A model generated the notes under the pieces. It was given only the letters and a program-made list of their open reading frames with translations, made no database searches and was not told where the DNA came from. From the NCBI GenBank assembly GCA_023387735.1, contig JAEWHP010000016.1, positions 1-26,348 of the forward strand: a stretch of 26,348 nucleotides of DNA, in the 5' to 3' direction. The DNA comes from Pseudomonadota bacterium. GTDB taxonomy: Bacteria; Pseudomonadota; Alphaproteobacteria; Rhizobiales; Xanthobacteraceae. Position 1 is the first letter of the stretch, and each line of letters opens with the position of its first letter. The translations under genes were made by a program, and so were the position numbers. Shown here piece after piece: positions 23,289 through 26,348 of the stretch.

Positions 23289-24512
23289 ATCAAGGTGTCG
23301 CGGTCATCGCTGAGACATTGGTGACCGGCTTTGCGGCGAACGGGTTGTCGAGAGGTTGCAGGGTCTTCTGCTCCAGATCGAAATATCCGAGATCGTAGTG
23401 CATGAAGCTGACGAGCCAAATGCCCTCATCGACTTCCTTGATGCCGAGCTTTTGCCCGGCCAGCACGGTTGAGATGTTGATCCGCTTGCGATGCAGGCAG
23501 AGGCGGCCACAGGCGGTGACGATGACGTCACGGTCGTGGAAAGGATAAGTCAGGTCGGGCAGCCCGGCATAGGACCGTGCTGAGGCGATGTAGGACTCGG
23601 CAGGGCACTTCATGTCGAGCGCCTCGTGCGGGCGTTCAGTGTTGAACTCGCGGAGGAAGGCATCGAAGCGCTCCTGCTGCTGCAGGCTGTTGAAGCCCGG
23701 CGGGCGGGTGGCCTCCTTCTTGAGGGTGAGATGCATGCGCTCATGGCGGCCGTTCTGTTGCGGATGACCCGGCTTGATGCGTTCGATGTCAATGCCGAGC
23801 CTGAGCCACCACACCGAGAGCTTTGAGAGATTGAACAGGGCATTGGGACTGACAAAGGGCACGCCATTGTCGGAGCGAATGGCCAGCGGCAGGCCGCGAT
23901 CACGGAACAGTCGCTCAAAAGCAGTGATTGCAGGCTCTTCGCGGGTCGAATCGAGGGCTTCGCAGAGGAGCAGGAAACGCGAGGCGTGGTCGGTGACGGT
24001 TAGCGGATAGCAATATCGCCCGTTGCCAAGCTTGAACTCGCCCTTGAAGTCGGCGCACCACAGATCGTTGGGGGCTACGCCCTGCGACAGCGGCGTGCCG
24101 CGCGCGCGGTGGCGCGGCCCGCCGCGCTTGACCAGGCCATGGCGATCGAGCACCGCATGGATGGTGCTTTTGGCGGGAATCCTGACATCGCCATCGAGCC
24201 GCCGCACCAGCAGCTCGCGGATCTTGCGGGCGCCCCAGTGCGGCTTCTCGGCCTTGAGGCGGACAATCAGGCCCTCGATTTGCTCGGGGAGCTGATTGGC
24301 ATAGCGCACCGGCCGCCTGGACCGGTCGCTCAGGGCGGCCAACCCGTGTTCCCCGGCAGACGTCTGTCATGGCCTCCCCGTCCAGCAGGCGGGCTACGAA
24401 GCGAAGGCGCTCTTCCATCACCGAACTCGCTTTCCACGGCATCCACACCTCCCGCAGAACAAAAGCGGAAAGTGTAACCCATGTGTCCGGTACGATTTGT
24501 CACCTATGTCTC
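23289..24512 (-). mobile_element. decayed IS481-family insertion sequence
   Basis: A near full-length element. Its right end (24473-24512) has two tandem GACAyAGGT/GACAyGGGT-like motifs; its left end (about 23289-23326) has a diverged version including GAGACATTGGTGAC. It contains the broken transposase gene and lies between the tRNA-Lys and tRNA-Asn halves. Confidence 0.75.
23290..24442 (-). pseudogene. IS481-family transposase, frameshifted
   Basis: The start M-P-W-K-A-S-S-V-M-E-E-R-L-R (ATG 24442 with GGAGG upstream) runs to MTDVCRG, then jumps out of frame. The rest, from H-G-L-A-A-L-S-D-R-S-R-R-P on, reads in another frame to a TGA at 23290. Compared with the family pattern I remember, about 50 bases encoding the remainder of the helix-turn-helix are missing at about 24350, which explains the shift. 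The catalytic region is intact: D in WCADFKGEF, D in RSDNGVPF and E in PQQNGRHERMH. Such a protein would lack specific DNA binding, so the element is probably immobile. Confidence 0.85.
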
Positions 24513-24699
24513 GGGCCGCTCACAAAGAGACCAATCATTTAACGCGGGGGCCGTCATTGTCTCGTATCTCGGGTAGCTAGCGGGGTAGCAACCCACGGCG
24601 GCTTTCGAACGCGATCCCATTTCCATCCTTTCCCAGCATGAGCCAGAAAGCGTTGCCATTCAGATGCTGGCTTGCCGCTCAGCCGTAAGGGGCAGGATC
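24513..24699. other. short spacer, no gene seen
   Basis: About 190 bases between the IS end and the tRNA-Asn scar. No recognisable coding or structural signal; presumably the end of an eroded integrated element. Confidence 0.5.
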
Positions 24700-24744
24700 C
24701 TGTTAATCGAATGGTCGCTGGTTTGAATCCAGCCCGGGGAGCCA
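24700..24744 (+). other. 3' half of tRNA-Asn, attachment-site scar
   Basis: From CTGTTAATC (anticodon GTT) through T-arm GCTGG-TTTGAAT-CCAGC, acceptor CCGGGGA, G and encoded CCA, this is the 3' half of tRNA-Asn. The upstream bases lack the D-arm and the TCCCCGG acceptor strand. It is the third such half-tRNA in 7 kb. Confidence 0.8.
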
Positions 24745-24823
24745 AAATAAATCAACTACTTACAGCAGATTTTAAGTCTCCATTTCTGCCTCATTTTGCC
24801 ACGTGCACACACCTTGCACACAT

Positions 24824-24919
24824 GGGAGCGATCTGGAGCCCCGCTTCTCCTGCAAGGTCTGCGGACGCCGCGGCGCCGATGTCAGGCCGCTGTTCGAGAA
24901 AGCGGCGATGGGCACCTGA
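24824..24919 (+). pseudogene. 3' remnant of a small zinc-ribbon protein gene
   Basis: Reading to TGA 24919 gives G-S-D-L-E-P-R-F-S-C-K-V-C-G-R-R-G-A-D-V-R-P, a short C-x-x-C-G knuckle typical of the ends of small zinc-ribbon proteins in Bradyrhizobium. No start codon or ribosome site is found upstream, and homology fades toward the tRNA-Asn scar, so the 5' part was probably lost when an element inserted or was deleted. Confidence 0.5.
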
Positions 24920-25260
24920 TGTCTGAGATCGATTGGCGGCGAAGTTTTGAGGACCCGATCCCCCTGCCCGGTGGCGGCGAGCTGCGCACCCTTCTGGATG
25001 CCGGCAACTACATCCACTCGCTGTCGAAAGCGAAGCAACAGCAACATGCCTGGCAGGTCGCCACGGAAGCCCTGCTGGTGGTCGTGAACCAGAATGGTCC
25101 GACAATGTTCGCGAGGATCGGAATTATGCTGGCACTGTACCCGCGCGGTGAGCCCGTCTTTAATCCCGATGCCAAGAAGCATCAGGTCCGCCGCGTGGTA
25201 CTGAGCTGCGCGCACAGGTTAGGTCGGTTCCAACAACAACTTGTGATTATTCTCTGTTAA
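24919..25260 (+). CDS. hypothetical protein
   Basis: A 113-residue protein whose ATG overlaps the stop of the zinc-ribbon remnant (TGATG), as in a coupled pair. Sequence MSEIDWRRSFEDPIPLPGGG followed by LRTLLDAGNYIHSLSKAKQQ and GPTMFARIGIMLAL resembles a small family I associate with rhizobia; function unknown. The C-terminal 25 residues (after FNPDAKKHQ) look unlike the rest of the family as I remember it, so a frameshift near 25185 is possible. No signal peptide or membrane segment. Confidence 0.65.
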   Translation: MSEIDWRRSFEDPIPLPGGGELRTLLDAGNYIHSLSKAKQQQHAWQVATEALLVVVNQNGPTMFARIGIMLALYPRGEPVFNPDAKKHQVRRVVLSCAHRLGRFQQQLVIILC

Positions 25261-25325
25261 CTATCATATTTACCCGAATTAAATCGCTGTCATTCTACCT
25301 CAAGTAATATTGGGCGGAGGCAGTG

Positions 25326-25553
25326 ATGACCGATCAAGAACAACACGAGATCGAAGACCGCCGGAAGTTTCTGATTTCGGCCGGCAAGTTTGCAGCCGTT
25401 ACGCCTCCAGCCATGACGCTGTTGCTGTCCACTTCATTGACTTCCGAGGCAATTGCGCACTCGGGGAGCGGGCGCGGTCGGCAAAAGCCCGGCAATAATG
25501 GCTGGGGCAATGGCGGCAACGACGGAGGGAACAAGGGCGGGGAATACCGCTGA
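25326..25553 (+). CDS. small Tat-signal protein, Gly/Asn-rich tail
   Basis: A 75-residue protein. GGAGG lies five bases before ATG 25326; a GTG three bases earlier is less well placed. Residues 12-20 give a twin-arginine motif (D-R-R-K-F-L-I-S), followed by a hydrophobic stretch and S-E-A-I-A-H, so export by Tat is likely, although the hydrophobic core is short. The mature tail is Gly/Asn-rich (GWGNGGNDGGNKGG). The family is found in rhizobia without a known role. It is followed by two terminator-like hairpins, so it is transcribed alone or last. Confidence 0.7.
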   Translation: MTDQEQHEIEDRRKFLISAGKFAAVTPPAMTLLLSTSLTSEAIAHSGSGRGRQKPGNNGWGNGGNDGGNKGGEYR

Positions 25554-25629
25554 CACTTCACCGCCAGCAGGAGCCATTTAATTGCCAAGGCTTCGCCCCT
25601 CTCTCGTCTTCAAAGATTCACAAACCAGC

Positions 25630-25650
25630 GGCAGGCTTACCCTGCCTTTC
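25630..25650 (+). terminator. weak hairpin terminator
   Basis: GGCAGG and CCTGCC form a 6-bp stem around CTTAC, followed by TTTC, 77 bases after the Tat-signal gene. Confidence 0.45.
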
Positions 25651-25690
25651 GGGAATTTCAGCCCCCAGCCCCCTTCCCGGAAGTAAGATC

Positions 25691-25727
25691 GACGGCCCTG
25701 GCTTTGAGAGAGCTGGGGCCGTTTTTT
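25691..25727 (+). terminator. intrinsic terminator
   Basis: ACGGCCC pairs with GGGCCGT across a short imperfect loop, followed by six T residues (25722-25727). Confidence 0.8.
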
Positions 25728-25805
25728 CGTTCAAAGCGGCAGCCGGCCGTTACCCCACGGGCCTGAATATACCCTCGTGGTGCTCGAGACAGTTCATGCA
25801 AATGG

Positions 25806-26156
25806 TCACCCTATACCACCCTGGCCGAATTCTGAATGCTTGGAGAAGCGCGCCACCCGTGCGTGAGCATCGTGTCGTACCGTGACATGTAACTGAAACC
25901 CCATCGCATCGAGAACATTAAAAACAGTCGTAAAGTTGGGCTTAATTGGATCGCCTGCAAACGCACGATGAAGGCTCGATCTCGCAAGCCCAGATTTCTG
26001 CGCAAGGTCGGAGATATTGTAAAGGCGAGTGGCGGCGCCAATAGCGTGACAAATTTCGGCGATATCCGATTTCTCGAACGCTTGATTTATGAGATCGACA
26101 GCCGCTTGTCGGGGGTCCGATTGTGGGCGGGTCGCGTTGACCGAGTTGTTAGACAT
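25806..26156 (-). CDS. HigA-like (COG3636) addiction-module antidote protein
   Basis: A 116-residue protein of the COG3636 antidote type, with a helix-turn-helix at 46-68 (YNISDLAQKSGLARSSLHRAF) and the usual N-F-T-T-V-F-N-V-L-D-A-M-G-F after it. ATG at 26156 has GGAGG five bases upstream. In complete modules a RelE-like toxin gene lies immediately upstream; here an outer-membrane protein gene with its terminator is upstream instead, so the antidote is an orphan. It may act as a repressor or protect against related toxins. Confidence 0.75.
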   Translation of the reverse strand: MSNNSVNATRPQSDPRQAAVDLINQAFEKSDIAEICHAIGAATRLYNISDLAQKSGLARSSLHRAFAGDPIKPNFTTVFNVLDAMGFQLHVTVRHDAHARVARFSKHSEFGQGGIG

Positions 26157-26168
26157 AGACCCCTCCAA

Positions 26169-26197
26169 CAAAATAGGCCGGCATTGCTGCCGGCCTA
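26169..26197 (-). terminator. terminator of the outer-membrane protein gene
   Basis: TAGGCCGGC and GCCGGCCTA form a perfect 9-bp stem around ATTGCT; on the minus strand it is followed by TTTTG. It lies 31 bases downstream of the beta-barrel gene's stop codon and separates it from the antidote gene. Confidence 0.8.
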
Positions 26198-26227
26198 CTT
26201 TATTGGAGGCAATGTAATTGGGCGAGG

Positions 26228-26348
26228 TCAATATCTCGCTGCGACCGGCGCGCCGTAACCGCCGAAGCGGTAGTTGAGGCGGACGGTGACCATGTCGATG
26301 TCCTGGCTAACCCGGTTGTTGATCACGCCAGCAATAAACACGGGAGAC
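26228..26348 (-). CDS. outer-membrane beta-barrel protein (3' end only)
   Basis: The last 39 codons of a gene continuing beyond the window. The reading V-I-N-N-R-V-S-Q-D-I-D-M-V-T-V-R-L-N-Y-R, then F-G-G-Y-G-A-P-V-A-A-R-Y, shows the alternating hydrophobic pattern and terminal L-N-Y-R-F-G strand of Omp25/opacity-type porins of Bradyrhizobium. The aromatic C-terminal residue suits outer-membrane assembly. Only this end is visible, so the subfamily is uncertain. Confidence 0.75.
   Translation of the reverse strand, partial: SPVFIAGVINNRVSQDIDMVTVRLNYRFGGYGAPVAARY

Noticed and set aside
23033..23398. A plus-strand frame across the IS fragment
   Set aside because: Antisense to transposase tails and without a start site.

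Overview
The window looks like chromosome from a Bradyrhizobium-type alphaproteobacterium (Nitrobacteraceae). The clues are high GC, a Bug-type receptor paired with a LysR regulator, a CaiB-type CoA transferase, several small families I associate with Bradyrhizobium, and dispersed intergenic repeats of a kind I remember from that genus. All calls come from reading the sequence and motifs; no database search was run.

Layout. 1-471 is a non-coding dispersed repeat. 472-2521 holds a Bug solute-binding protein and a divergent LysR regulator that share a 31-bp interrupted palindrome. 2558-3883 encodes a CAP/SCP-domain protein with a C-terminal RTX calcium-binding block. 4258-8151 carries a CoA transferase and a 790-residue fusion of a LivK-like and a TAXI-like binding protein. 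8414-12418 is a minus-strand run: DUF454 membrane protein, M20 peptidase, cyclopropane-fatty-acid synthase and an LpxD-like acyltransferase. A decayed second piece of the M20 peptidase gene lies just upstream of it. 12718-14751 has a DUF1353 phage-type gene and small, apparently lower-GC unknown ORFs beside an intact tRNA-Gly(TCC). 14970-15175 is a short self-contained transcription unit: promoter, a 14-codon ORF whose leader matches 17 nt of the reverse complement of the 16S rRNA 3' end, and a strong terminator. Further genes follow to 17675: a small conserved-looking protein, a YCII/DGPF protein, an AraC regulator and a small secreted protein.

Accessory region. 17933-24744 is a mosaic of mobile DNA. 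It contains 3' halves of three different tRNA genes (Tyr, Lys, Asn), each lacking its 5' half and so resembling attachment-site scars. Between the Tyr and Lys halves lies a compact 5-kb module: tyrosine integrase, two small putative DNA-binding proteins, a VapE-type helicase, an iteron-like array of AGGTCG[C/A]TC motifs, and a P27-type terminase small subunit. No capsid, portal, tail or large-terminase gene is visible. This is the gene set expected of a phage satellite (P4/PICI-like logic) and is the best candidate here for an undescribed system. To its right are a fragment of one IS481-family element and a decayed copy of another.

After the tRNA-Asn scar, chromosome-like genes resume: a zinc-ribbon gene remnant, a small hypothetical protein, a Tat-signal small protein, an orphan HigA-like antitoxin, and the 3' end of an outer-membrane beta-barrel gene that runs off the window.
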